DNA of 64,000 nucleotides. Source: Ottowia testudinis. GTDB lineage: Bacteria > Pseudomonadota > Gammaproteobacteria > Burkholderiales > Burkholderiaceae_C. Under the pieces are notes generated by a model that saw nothing but the letters and a program-made list of their open reading frames with translations, made no database searches and was not told the DNA's origin. How positions within the stretch are numbered: position 1 is the stretch's first letter; each line of letters begins with the position of its first letter. Where the stretch lies: positions 2,418,001 to 2,482,000 of the forward strand of contig NZ_CP071796.1 of the NCBI RefSeq assembly GCF_017498525.1. Direction: 5' to 3'. The position numbers were made by a program, and so were the translations under genes. Below are positions 24,675 through 32,284 of this stretch, in pieces.

Positions 24675-26201
24675 TCAGGCGGCGCCCTGCCCCGCCAGCC
24701 AGCGCGTCACCGCCTCATGCGGGGCATCGCGCTCGAGCACAGGCAGCCAGGCGCGCGCGGCGTCGAGCTTGCCGGCCTTGGCCAGGCCGTTGACCAGCAG
24801 CTCCAGCGTGCGCTCCCAGCCCTCGGGCGGCGGCGACATGCGCGACAGCGCGCGCGCCAGCTGTTCGGCGTCGTGCCACTCACCTTCGGCCACGAAGCTG
24901 CGCACCAGCGCCTGCATGGTGGCCGGGCTGATGCGGATGCCCGGCTTGGCGGTGTTCAGGTAGGTGCGGTAGCTGTCGATCTGCAGGCGGCGCACCGCCG
25001 CATCGCGCGCCGGCAGCTTGAAGATCAGGCGCGCGGCGGCGTGAAAGCTGTCGCTGGCCGGCTCGTGCCGCGCGCAGTCGAACCAGGACTTGAGCACGGC
25101 CACATCCTGCGGCGCCAGCTGCGCCGCCTGCTGCCACGCGCGCGCGGCATCGCCAAAGCGCAGGCTGTCGGCCAGCTGACGGGCCTTGTCGATGCGCGGC
25201 TTCAACTCAGCCTGGCGCGCCGCGGCGGCGGCATCGGCCGGCGTGCGGGCGGCTTCGGCGGTGGGCGCGTCCACGCGCCGCCACCGCATCACCGCCGCCA
25301 TCAGCAGCGCGCCTGTGATCAGGCCGCCCAGGTGCGCCATGTAGGCCACGCGCGAGCCGCCGATCAAGTGCTGCAGCAGCTCAAAACCCATCCACACCGG
25401 CAGCATCACCAGCGCCGGCCAGCGCGCGTAGTTGAAATAGAAAAACAGCATGTAGAAGAACGGGATGCGCCGCAGGCGGTACAGCACCACGTACATGCCC
25501 ATCAGCGCCGCCACCGCGCCCGAAGCGCCCAGGCCCAGGCCGCCGTGCCCCGCATAGGCCCACGCCGCCAGCGCCGAGGCGCCGATGCCGCCCATCAGGT
25601 AGCACGCGGCGTACAGCCACGGCCCCAGTGCCAGCTCCAGCGTGAAGCCGAACAGGAACAGAAACACCATGTTGCCCAGCAAGTGCCCAACGCTGCCATG
25701 CAAAAAGGTGTTGGTCAGCCAGGTTTCGGGCCTGAAAGGTGCGTTAGCGTCGTGGTTTTGTGCCCACTGCGCCGAAAAGCGCGCCGGCTCCTGCGGCGCG
25801 AAGGCGGCGCGCGCGGCCTTCCACTGGGCGTGTTCCGCGTCGCTGGGTTTGATGACCTCACCGGCCAACAACTGCTCGCGGAAGGCGCCTTCGTGCCACA
25901 TGGCCTGGTACAAGGGCGGCACCACCTTGGCCTTCCACGCCCGCTCGGCCCTGTCGGCGCGCTGGCGGTCGGCCGATTTGCCGCTCTGCCGCGCCTGGTT
26001 TTGCAAATACTTCACGAACGCCGGTACTTCGATGGCCGGCAACGGCGTGTTGGCATAGGCCACCGCCGCCCGATCGACCGCGCGCTCTTCCGGCACCTGC
26101 CAGCCAAAGTAGACCAGGACATTGAGCGCGATCAGCAGCAGCGTCATCCACGGCGGCGAGCGCCAGGACGGCTTGGTTTCGAGCGGAACGGCGATGAACA
26201 T
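24675..26201 (-). CDS. Rhomboid-family intramembrane serine protease with C-terminal repeat domain
   Basis: 508 residues. The rhomboid core spans about 155-310: HGSVGHLLGNM in TM2, GLGASGAVAALMG with the nucleophilic Ser near residue 225, and AYMAHLGGLITGALL with the catalytic His near 290. A large loop (about 40-150) after the first TM segment and a roughly 180-residue C-terminal helical, TPR-like cytoplasmic part (AARAWQQAAQLAPQDVAVL ...) are additions to the core. Both catalytic residues are present. It lies between the two inverted IS110 copies, 84 bp from copy 1, with a Comamonadaceae repeat in the gap (24606-24655). Confidence 0.92.
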   Translation of the reverse strand: MFIAVPLETKPSWRSPPWMTLLLIALNVLVYFGWQVPEERAVDRAAVAYANTPLPAIEVPAFVKYLQNQARQSGKSADRQRADRAERAWKAKVVPPLYQAMWHEGAFREQLLAGEVIKPSDAEHAQWKAARAAFAPQEPARFSAQWAQNHDANAPFRPETWLTNTFLHGSVGHLLGNMVFLFLFGFTLELALGPWLYAACYLMGGIGASALAAWAYAGHGGLGLGASGAVAALMGMYVVLYRLRRIPFFYMLFFYFNYARWPALVMLPVWMGFELLQHLIGGSRVAYMAHLGGLITGALLMAAVMRWRRVDAPTAEAARTPADAAAAARQAELKPRIDKARQLADSLRFGDAARAWQQAAQLAPQDVAVLKSWFDCARHEPASDSFHAAARLIFKLPARDAAVRRLQIDSYRTYLNTAKPGIRISPATMQALVRSFVAEGEWHDAEQLARALSRMSPPPEGWERTLELLVNGLAKAGKLDAARAWLPVLERDAPHEAVTRWLAGQGAA

Positions 26202-26340
26202 GGCGCTGCGGATTGTCGCGCACCGCGTGCTTGGGCTGACACAGCGGTCAGCACCGAGGCGTCGATCGCTCTTGTTTTTGCAGCTGCTTGCGCTTGCCAG
26301 TCGGGCACTGGAGGCCGAAATGACCCTTGCAACGCCGGCG

Positions 26341-26697
26341 TCACGCCATCTTCACCGCCGTGCCACTGACCGACACCAGCATCATCCCGTTGGTTTCGCC
26401 CAGCACTTCGTAATCGAAGTCGATGCCCACCATGCCGTTGGCGCCCAGTTCCTTGGCCGCTGCTTTGGCCTCGTCCAGCGCCGCCTCGCGCGCGCTGGCC
26501 AGCGCACGCTCGTAGCCGCCGGCACGGCCGCCCACCACGTCGCGCACGCTGGAGAACATGTCGCGGAAGATGTTGGCGCCGATCACGGCCTCGCCATTCA
26601 CCAGGCCGAGAAACTGCGCCACCTGCGCGCCGCCCTGCCCTTGCGGCACCACAGTGGACAAAAAGAATTCATCCGATGATTTGGAAAACCAGGCCAT
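26341..26697 (-). CDS. YbjQ/UPF0145-family protein
   Basis: 118 residues. The characteristic elements are ANIFRDMFSSVRDVVGGRAGGYE and ELGANGMVGIDFDYEVLG of the YbjQ (heavy-metal-binding domain) family; the fold forms pentamers, role uncertain. The start at 26697 has GGAG 7 nt upstream. It is divergent from vapB, and both promoters overlap the 13-bp palindrome at 26725-26756. Confidence 0.88.
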   Translation of the reverse strand: MAWFSKSSDEFFLSTVVPQGQGGAQVAQFLGLVNGEAVIGANIFRDMFSSVRDVVGGRAGGYERALASAREAALDEAKAAAKELGANGMVGIDFDYEVLGETNGMMLVSVSGTAVKMA

Positions 26698-26724
26698 GAA
26701 ACCGCTCCAAGTTTTGAATGATTT

Positions 26725-26756
26725 AGTATAGCCTATGCATTCACATAGGCTATACT
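26725..26756. promoter_or_regulatory. Palindromic operator between ybjQ-like gene and vapBC
   Basis: Perfect 13-bp arms, AGTATAGCCTATG (26725-26737) and CATAGGCTATACT (26744-26756), separated by 6 nt in an AT-rich 87-bp gap. TATACT within each arm is a good -10 box for the gene leaving on that side. VapBC complexes typically bind such palindromes to repress their own promoter; here repression could also reach the divergent gene. Confidence 0.65.
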
Positions 26757-26784
26757 TAAAATACAGTTTTAAAGGAGGCTCCCC

Positions 26785-27084
26785 ATGAGCGCCGTCCCCA
26801 ACGATCTTCAGCCTGCTGCCGCCCCGCGCCGCGTCAAATTCTTCCGCAATGGCGCCAACCAGGCGGTGCGCATTCCGCGCGAATTCGAGTTGCCGGGGGA
26901 TGAAGCGACGGTACGGCGCGAAGGCGACGCGCTCATCATCGAGCCGGTGGAACCCGTATATCCCAAGGGTTCCGTCGCTGCCTTGCAGCAGGCGCTGCGC
27001 AAGCTCCAAGCCCTTGGGCCCATTGACGAAGAGTTTCCGGACGTGGATGAAGGCCTGCTGCCGCTCGATGACATCGAGCTATGA
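26785..27084 (+). CDS. vapB: VapB-type antitoxin (AbrB/SpoVT fold)
   Basis: 99 residues. The N-terminal AbrB-like DNA-binding part is RRVKFFRNGANQAVRIPREFELPGD (from residue 16); the acidic C-terminal tail (EEFPDVDEGLLPLDDIEL) is the expected toxin-binding segment. AAGGAGG lies 8 nt before the ATG. The stop overlaps the toxin start by 4 bp (ATGA), implying translational coupling. Confidence 0.9.
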   Translation: MSAVPNDLQPAAAPRRVKFFRNGANQAVRIPREFELPGDEATVRREGDALIIEPVEPVYPKGSVAALQQALRKLQALGPIDEEFPDVDEGLLPLDDIEL

Positions 27085-27515
27085 GCGCCCTTATCTACCT
27101 GCTCGACACGAACATTGTCTCGGATGCGATGCGCAACCCCTTCGGGCCGGTGGCGCAGCGCATTCTGGGGCGCCCAGCCGACGACGGACCAGCGCTGGGC
27201 ATCAGCGTGGTGGTCGAATGCGAATTGCAGTTTGGCCTGGCCCGCAAGTCATCGCCCCGCTTGCAAGCGGCCTATGAACCATTGCGCGCGGCGCTGCGCG
27301 TCTGGCCGCTCGACGACGCCGTGCCGCCCCACTACGCCGCCTTGCGTGCCCACCTTGAAACCCAAGGCACCCCCATCGGCCTCAACAACGCCCTGATCGC
27401 CGCCCACGCGCTGGCGCTGGGCGCCACGCTGGTCAGCGGCGATGCCGAATTCGCGCGCGTGCCGGGCCTGAAGGTGGAGAACTGGCTCAAGCCTCTGGCC
27501 ACGCCGGGCGTTTAA
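27081..27515 (+). CDS. vapC: VapC-type PIN toxin with substituted acidic residue
   Basis: 144 residues, PIN-domain ribonuclease. The first acidic residue is in YLLDTNIVSDAM, the second is the Glu in VVECELQFGLA. The third position, normally Asp in the family pattern IGxNDxLIAAHA, reads IGLNNALIAAHAL, so Asp is replaced by Asn (one G-to-A change would do it). SGDAEF near the end retains an Asp. Loss of a metal ligand would be expected to weaken or abolish RNase activity. Cotranscribed with vapB. Confidence 0.9.
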   Translation: MSALIYLLDTNIVSDAMRNPFGPVAQRILGRPADDGPALGISVVVECELQFGLARKSSPRLQAAYEPLRAALRVWPLDDAVPPHYAALRAHLETQGTPIGLNNALIAAHALALGATLVSGDAEFARVPGLKVENWLKPLATPGV

Positions 27516-27578
27516 GTTTTACAAGGGTTTTGGCCTCTAGTGCCTGCCAGGAAAGCGTGAACAGCTATCGTTATTGAA

Positions 27579-27810
27579 GTAGGTTGGGGTGAATGCAATG
27601 AACCCCAACATTCGGCGGTCGATGCGCAACCGCCTGCTGCTGCTCGCTTGAGTCGCCCCGCTGTGGAACCCCCGCCACACCCGCTTCCAGCCACCGCGTC
27701 ACCCCGCCGGCGCCCACGCAAAATAACCGGTTCACTCGCCAAGACCCGGTAGCGGCGGCTCGCCATCAACCGCCGCTGTTGGGTTTCGCTGCGCTCAACA
27801 CCAACCTACG
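27579..27810. repeat. REP/BIME unit downstream of vapC
   Basis: The left half starts GTAGGTTGGGGTGAATGC (27579) and continues to the aaccccaac stem partner near 27608. The right half (about 27768-27808) ends GCTGCGCTCAACACCAACCTAC. About 150 bp of spacer with no open gene separates the halves. Together they fill most of the 380-bp gap between vapC and the next gene. Confidence 0.75.
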
Positions 27811-27857
27811 GCCTTGCCACCGCTCACCCGAAATTCGCCCTTCGCCGCCCCTACAAT

Positions 27858-28565
27858 TTGCCACACAACACCATCACTTGGAGGATTGCCCGTCATGGCT
27901 TACGCTGCCCCCCCCCCCGCGCTAACCTGCTGAAGTGGTTTTTGGCTGCGCTGCTCCTCACGTGCAGCGTGGCCTGGGGGCAGACCCGGGCGCCCACGGG
28001 CGTCACCGTCACCGTTGGCAGCCTGACGCAGACGGCCAATTACGGCGCCGGCGACAGCGTGACCCTGACCTTTGACCTGAGCCAGGAAGCCAGCGTGCAG
28101 GCGGCGGCGCCGGGGCAGGTGGTCAATTTGAATGTGAGTGCGCAGTGTTCGGACGCGGCCAATGCGGCGAATTGGTTTACCGCCAATCCTGCCGGCTCAT
28201 GCGTGGCCAACACGCTGACTGCGCGGGTGGCGCTCACCAAGGGCGCCAGCGCTGTGTCGCCGGTGCCCAGCCTGAGCCAATGGGCCTTGATCGTCTTGAT
28301 GGGCGCCATCGCGCTGCTGTCGGTGCGGCGCTTGCGGTCAACCGCCAGCAACGCGTTGCGCAGTGTGCTGCTGGTGGGGCTGGCCGCCGGGGCGCTGAAT
28401 GGTGCCAGTGACAGTGTGGCGCAGGGTGTGGTGACCAACGGGTTGCTGTCGATCAATACGGTGTTGAGCGGGGATCAGCGGACGCTGACGGTGCTTGTGA
28501 CCCGCAATGCGGAATGCGTGCAATGTCCGCCCGGCTCAATTTATGTAGGAAACTATTGCGCTTAG
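27858..28565 (+). CDS. Secreted protein with IPTL-CTERM-like motif; frame controlled by a poly-C tract
   Basis: The continuous frame begins at an unlikely TTG (27858) without an RBS. The better start, ATG at 27895 with GGAGG 10 nt upstream, runs through 11 Cs and stops after 12 codons; with 9 or 12 Cs it would join the long frame. That frame encodes a signal peptide (KWFLAALLLTCSVAWG), a short beta-rich region, then VPSLSQWALIVLMGAIALLSVRRLR, which resembles the IPTL-CTERM sorting signal (Pro motif, hydrophobic stretch, basic cluster). Unusually, about 75 residues follow, including a second hydrophobic stretch and a Cys-rich end (ECVQCPPGSIYVGNYC). The stop is 5 bp before the GT of the REP that holds IS110 copy 2. 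Confidence 0.6.
   Translation: MPHNTITWRIARHGLRCPPPRANLLKWFLAALLLTCSVAWGQTRAPTGVTVTVGSLTQTANYGAGDSVTLTFDLSQEASVQAAAPGQVVNLNVSAQCSDAANAANWFTANPAGSCVANTLTARVALTKGASAVSPVPSLSQWALIVLMGAIALLSVRRLRSTASNALRSVLLVGLAAGALNGASDSVAQGVVTNGLLSINTVLSGDQRTLTVLVTRNAECVQCPPGSIYVGNYCA
27908..27918 (+). repeat. C11 homopolymer, candidate phase-variation tract
   Basis: Eleven consecutive Cs just after a good RBS/ATG (27895) and before a signal peptide. The length shifts the ATG frame out of register with the downstream gene. It is the longest homopolymer noticed in the window. Confidence 0.75.
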
Positions 28566-28588
28566 CCCGGTAGATACCGTCTTGCCTG

Positions 28589-29571
28589 TCAAGCGGTATT
28601 TACCAAATCTGCCCGATAAGGCTGCTGGTGCTTCCACACGCCGAAGCACAGATGCACCAGCTTGCGCATGGCCGCGCCCAGCGCAGCCATCTTGGGCTTG
28701 CCGTTGGCCAGCAGCCGCTCGTACAGAGCCTTCACATGCGGGTTGTATCGAGTGCCCACCACCGCTGCCATGTACAACGTGGCTCTGAGCTTGGCCGGCC
28801 CCGCCTTCGACAGCCTCGCCCTGCCCAGGAGCGAAGAGCCCGACTGCCGCTCAACAGGCACCAACCCCAGATAAGCGGCCAGTTGCTCGGCGGTGTCGAA
28901 ACTGCGGCTGCGCAGCAGACTCAGCATCTGTGTGCTGACCTTCTCACCTACCGCAGGGATGCTTTGCAGAAGTTGCTCATCGCCCTTCAGATCCGGGTGG
29001 CTGTCAATGTGCCGATCAATCTGCCGCTCAATGTCCTTGAGCTGCTGCTGCAAGAAGGCAATCGAGTCCTCCAAGGACGACTGCACCAGCACCACGGGCT
29101 GGCCGGCCTGTTGCTTCTCCAGCCGGTTGCGCTCACGCCGCAAGTCCTGGGCGATCGCCTCGCGCCGGCTTAGCAAGGCCTGCAGCACGCGCACATGCGC
29201 GGGCGGGGCGTCCAGGCCGCCGGTTGCACCAGCAGCCCGTAGCGCGCCAGCACGGCGCTGTCCACGCCGTCGGTCTTGGTGCGAATGCCCAGTCCCCGGG
29301 CAAAGTCACGCACCTGCGCCGGGTTGACGATGGACACCCGGATACCGGCATCGAACAGGGCGCAAGCAGCGGCTTCGTGATAGGCACCAGTGCCTTCCAG
29401 AATGGCGTGAAAGCCGCTCAAGGGCTGCGTGGGCCAATGCTGTTGCAGCCAGGCCAGCAACTGCGCAAAGCCGGCGGGCGAGTTGGGCACCACCTTGGTG
29501 CGGCTGCGCTGCTCAAAGAGGACACAGACATCGAGTTTGGCTTTGGCCACATCAATGCCGATGGAGAACAT
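28589..29571 (-). pseudogene. IS110-family transposase, copy 2, same frameshift as copy 1
   Basis: Translations of both parts are identical to those of copy 1: the DEDD half ends at 29170 and the Ser half runs to 28589. The missing C is at the same place, so the frameshift was present before the element moved here, or gene conversion has homogenised the copies. Confidence 0.85.
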
Positions 29572-29620
29572 GGGTTGATTCCTCGCTATTGAAAACAATG
29601 ACAACAACAAACCATCGAAT

Positions 29621-29766
29621 CACCTGCTCACCGCACTTGCCTTGTACATACAGGGTCAAAGCCCTTGGCTACCGTTCAGTGTCAATGACCGGTGAACGAA
29701 GAAGAAGCAAAGGGCGTCATCTACGGATCAAAGTCCAGGCTTTAAGGCTGGGTACACGCTCTCTTT
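29621..29766 (-). ncRNA. Candidate IS110 bridge RNA, copy 2
   Basis: Mirror of the copy 1 candidate with the same sequence. Left target guide at 29745-29753, right target guide at 29721-29726, left donor guide at 29670-29675 and right donor guide at 29640-29646. The target here (CACCCCAACCTAC) differs from the guide at two positions, showing that the same guide would have to tolerate mismatches. Confidence 0.68.
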
Positions 29767-29786
29767 GCTTCGAGGGGAAAGATACA

Positions 29787-29877
29787 AGGTTGGGGTGAAT
29801 GCAATGAGCCCCAACATTCGGCGGTTGATACGGAACCGCGCTCGTTGGGGTTCGCTGCGCTCACCGCCAACCTACGG
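29787..29877. repeat. REP palindrome, left end split by IS110 copy 2
   Basis: AGGTTGGGGTGAATGC...AGCCCCAACATTCGGCGGTTGAT, then CGTTGGGGTTCGCTGCGCTCACCGCCAACCTAC ending about 29875. Two nested stems can form. The family's typical end CCTACGGG is intact here. Confidence 0.8.
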
Positions 29878-29947
29878 GTATTGTGGTCCATTGACCCGTT
29901 GCGCCTGCGACTTGCGCGCCCGTGATTCCAATCTGTGCCGGCTCCGT

Positions 29948-30020
29948 GAGGGTTCCCACCATCGGCGGTTGATATGCGGCCGCCGCCGTTGGGGTTCGCT
30001 GCGCTCACCGCCAACCTACG
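29948..30020. repeat. Partial REP unit upstream-end of the RAYT gene
   Basis: Contains CATCGGCGGTTGATATGCGG, then CCGTTGGGGTTCGCTGCGCT and the CCAACCTACGG end; the left GTAGG arm is degenerate (gagggttccc). It lies just beyond the 3' end of the RAYT gene. Confidence 0.7.
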
Positions 30021-30068
30021 GGTGGCGTCAACCGGTGGCATCGTCGCGCGCTGCGCCGTGCGCGGCCT

Positions 30069-30617
30069 TCATTCCAACGCGCGCCAATACGCGGTGTTGG
30101 GCGGCGCTGGCAACGCATGCTCGGGGCTGCCCCAATTCGCGGGCAAACGGCCTTGGCGGATGTACCGGTGCAACGACGAATGCGGCCAATCGACGGCGTT
30201 GCGCACGTGGCCGTGCTTGACGGGGTTGAAATGGATGTAATCGATGTGGTTCGCCAAATCCGTCTCGTCACGAATCTGGTGTTCCCAATACCGGCGCTGC
30301 CAAATGCCGCGTTCGCCCTTGGTGCGGCGGCTGGCGCCGATGCGTTCGCTGGCGGGCAACTGGCGTGAAAACCCGGCCTTGATCAATGCCCACCGCCCGG
30401 CATAATCGGCATCGCCCGGCGGCAATTGCCACACCGCGTGCAAATGCTCGGGCATGACGGCAATGGCGACGATCTCGAACGGGTGCCGCCGCCGCACCAC
30501 AGCAAACGCCGCGCGCAAGGCGTCGACATGCCGCACCAGCGTGTCGGCACGCCGGTCGGCCAGGTTCACCGTGAAGAAAAAGGTGCCGCCCGGCACCCAG
30601 GCGCGGCGGTATTGCAT
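30069..30617 (-). CDS. REP-associated tyrosine transposase (RAYT)
   Basis: 182 residues, a single-copy Y1 transposase related to IS200 TnpA. The HUH-type motif is MPEHLHAVWQLP near residue 55. The catalytic Tyr is in NHIDYIHFNPVKHG near 130. WQRRYWEHQIRDE is typical of RAYTs. These proteins process REP sequences, and REP palindromes lie on both sides here (29787-30020 and 30637-30941), so gene and substrate form a 'REPtron'. It is transcribed toward the IS110 copy. All key residues are present and the frame is open. Confidence 0.92.
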   Translation of the reverse strand: MQYRRAWVPGGTFFFTVNLADRRADTLVRHVDALRAAFAVVRRRHPFEIVAIAVMPEHLHAVWQLPPGDADYAGRWALIKAGFSRQLPASERIGASRRTKGERGIWQRRYWEHQIRDETDLANHIDYIHFNPVKHGHVRNAVDWPHSSLHRYIRQGRLPANWGSPEHALPAPPNTAYWRALE

Positions 30618-30636
30618 GGCACGATGATGCCACCGG

Positions 30637-30725
30637 GTAGGTTGGGGTGAGGCACGAACCCCAACATTCGGCGGTTGATGGGGCGTCGCCTATGTTGGGG
30701 TTCGCTGCGCTCACCGCCAACCTAC
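30637..30725. repeat. REP palindrome in duplicated unit 1
   Basis: GTAGGTTGGGGTGAGGC...CGCTGCGCTCACCGCCAACCTAC with inner stem GAACCCCAACATTCGG/CTATGTTGGGGTTCG. It lies 20 bp upstream of the RAYT start codon on the other strand. Confidence 0.85.
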
Positions 30726-30730
30726 GAAAT

Positions 30731-30836
30731 TCACACCTTCGCCAGCGCCTGCTCCAGATCGGCCAGCAGATCGTCGATGTGCTCGATGCCGACGCACAGG
30801 CGCACGGTTTCTTCTTTCACACCCGTCTTGGCCAGC
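30731..30836 (-). pseudogene. 3'-terminal fragment of metY (duplicated)
   Basis: 106 bp repeating the end of the metY coding sequence (corresponding to 30947-31052), with no start or remaining gene. Produced by the 216-bp tandem duplication. Confidence 0.88.
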
Positions 30837-30852
30837 ACGATGATGCCACCGG

Positions 30853-30941
30853 GTAGGTTGGGGTGAGGCGCGAACCCCAACATTCAGAGGTTGATGGGGC
30901 GTCGCCTATGTTTGGGTTCGCTGCGCTCACCACCAACCTAC
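30853..30941. repeat. REP palindrome in duplicated unit 2, after metY
   Basis: Same structure as 30637-30725, with about four base changes. It directly follows the metY stop codon and could act as its transcript end. Confidence 0.85.
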
Positions 30942-30946
30942 GAAAT

Positions 30947-32245
30947 TCACACCTTCGCCAGCGCCTGATCCAGATCGGCCAGCAGGTCGTCGATGTGCTC
31001 GATGCCGACGCACAGGCGCACGGTTTCTTCTTTCACGCCGGTCTTGGCCAGCTCTTCGGGCGAAAGTTGCCTGTGCGTGGTGCTGGCCGGGTGCGTGGCC
31101 AGCGATTTGGTGTCGCCGATGTTGACCAGGCGGGTGAACAGTTGCAGCGCGTCCAGAAAGCGCGCCCCCGCCGCCCGCGCGTCGTCACCGGCGCTGGACT
31201 TGACGCCGAAGGTGAACAGCCCCGACGCGCGCCCCTGCATGTAGTGCTTTGCCAGCGCGTGGTCTTCGTGATCCGGCAGGCCGGCGTAGCTGACCCAGGC
31301 GACCTTGGGGTGCTTTTGCAGGTGCTGCGCCACCTTCAAGGTGTTGTCGCAGATGCGCTCCATGCGCAGCGCCAGCGTTTCGATGCCTTGCAGGATTTGC
31401 CAGGCGTTGAAGGGCGACAGCGCGGCGCCCGTGTTGCGCAGCGGCACGACGCGCGCGCGGCCGATGTAGGCGGCGGGGCCCAGCGCTTCGGTGTAGACGA
31501 CACCGTGGTAGCTCACGTCGGGCTCGTTCAGGCGCTTGAAGCGCGCCTTGTGCTCTGCCCACGGGAACTTGCCGCTGTCCACGATGCAGCCGCCCAGCGT
31601 GGTGCCGTGGCCACCCATGTATTTGGTGAGCGAGTGGATCACGATGTCGGCGCCGTGCTCGATGGGGCGCAGCAGGTAGGGGCTGGCCACCGTGTTGTCG
31701 ACGATCAGCGGCACGCCGGCCGCGTGCGCGATGGCGGCCACGCTGGCGATGTCGGTGATGTTGCCGGCCGGGTTGCCAATGGTTTCGACAAACACGGCTT
31801 TCGTGCGCTCGTCGATCTGCTTGGCAAAGGATTGCGGATCGCGGTGGTCGGCAAAGCGCGTGGTGATGCCCAGCTGCGGCAGCGTGTGGGCAAACAGGTT
31901 GTAGGTGCCGCCATAGAGCGCCGTGCTGCTGACGATGTTGTCGCCCGCCTCGGCAATGGTCTGGATGGCATACATGATCGCCGCCTGGCCGCTGGCCACG
32001 GCCAGCGCGCCGATGCCGCTTTCCAGCGCCGCCACGCGCTTTTCGAGCACGTCGCAGGTGGGATTCATGATGCGGCTGTAGATGTTGCCGGCCACCTTCA
32101 GGTCGAACAAATCGGCGCCGTGCTGCGCGCTGTCGAAGGCGAAGGCCACGGTCTGGTAGATGGGCACGGCCACGGCCTTGGTGGTGGGGTCAGGGCTGTA
32201 GCCGGCGTGCACGGACTGGGTTTCGAACTTCCATTGATCGGACAT
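30947..32245 (-). CDS. metY: O-acetylhomoserine sulfhydrylase / aminocarboxypropyltransferase
   Basis: 432 residues, standard for MetY. A PLP enzyme of the Cys/Met metabolism family that makes homocysteine from O-acetylhomoserine and sulfide. Visible are the N-terminal FETQSVHAGYSPDPTTKAVAVPIYQTVAF, Tyr/Arg of YSRIMNPT, ASGQAAIMYAI, the PLP-binding Asp region VPLIVDNTVASPYL, and the Schiff-base Lys in HSLTKYMGGHGTTLGG. The end shows the usual STTHRQLSPEELAKTGV and VRLCVGIEHIDDL. TAAGGAGA precedes the ATG. Its 3' end has been duplicated with the adjoining REP. Confidence 0.95.
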   Translation of the reverse strand: MSDQWKFETQSVHAGYSPDPTTKAVAVPIYQTVAFAFDSAQHGADLFDLKVAGNIYSRIMNPTCDVLEKRVAALESGIGALAVASGQAAIMYAIQTIAEAGDNIVSSTALYGGTYNLFAHTLPQLGITTRFADHRDPQSFAKQIDERTKAVFVETIGNPAGNITDIASVAAIAHAAGVPLIVDNTVASPYLLRPIEHGADIVIHSLTKYMGGHGTTLGGCIVDSGKFPWAEHKARFKRLNEPDVSYHGVVYTEALGPAAYIGRARVVPLRNTGAALSPFNAWQILQGIETLALRMERICDNTLKVAQHLQKHPKVAWVSYAGLPDHEDHALAKHYMQGRASGLFTFGVKSSAGDDARAAGARFLDALQLFTRLVNIGDTKSLATHPASTTHRQLSPEELAKTGVKEETVRLCVGIEHIDDLLADLDQALAKV

Positions 32246-32284
32246 GTCGCTCTCCTTATGAAACGATATTCACTACAAAAAAAG

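Larger units (their letters stand above)
28572..29788 (-). mobile_element. IS110-family insertion sequence, copy 2 (inverted)
   Basis: Reverse-complement copy of 23373-24589, the same length, and no difference was noticed. It is bounded by AG (complement of core CT) at 28572-28573 and 29787-29788. The flanking bases GT (28570-28571) and GTTGGGG (29789 on) rejoin as GTAGGTTGGGG, the start of a REP, so this copy split the left terminus of a REP palindrome whose other end is at 29872-29877. Confidence 0.9.
30621..31052. repeat. 216-bp tandem duplication (two units)
   Basis: Units 30621-30836 and 30837-31052 match closely. Each carries a whole REP plus the last 35 codons of metY. Offsets of the REP start (30637 and 30853) and of the metY end confirm a period of 216. 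Differences are a few substitutions only. Confidence 0.88.

Noticed and set aside
23373-29788. Composite transposon made by the two IS110 copies
   Set aside because: IS110-type elements use bridge-RNA-guided recombination without paired inside/outside ends, and each copy sits in its own REP with clean separate junctions, so independent insertions explain the data.
29787-30941. REP array as a CRISPR array
   Set aside because: Units are long palindromes at irregular spacing, without uniform spacers or cas genes.
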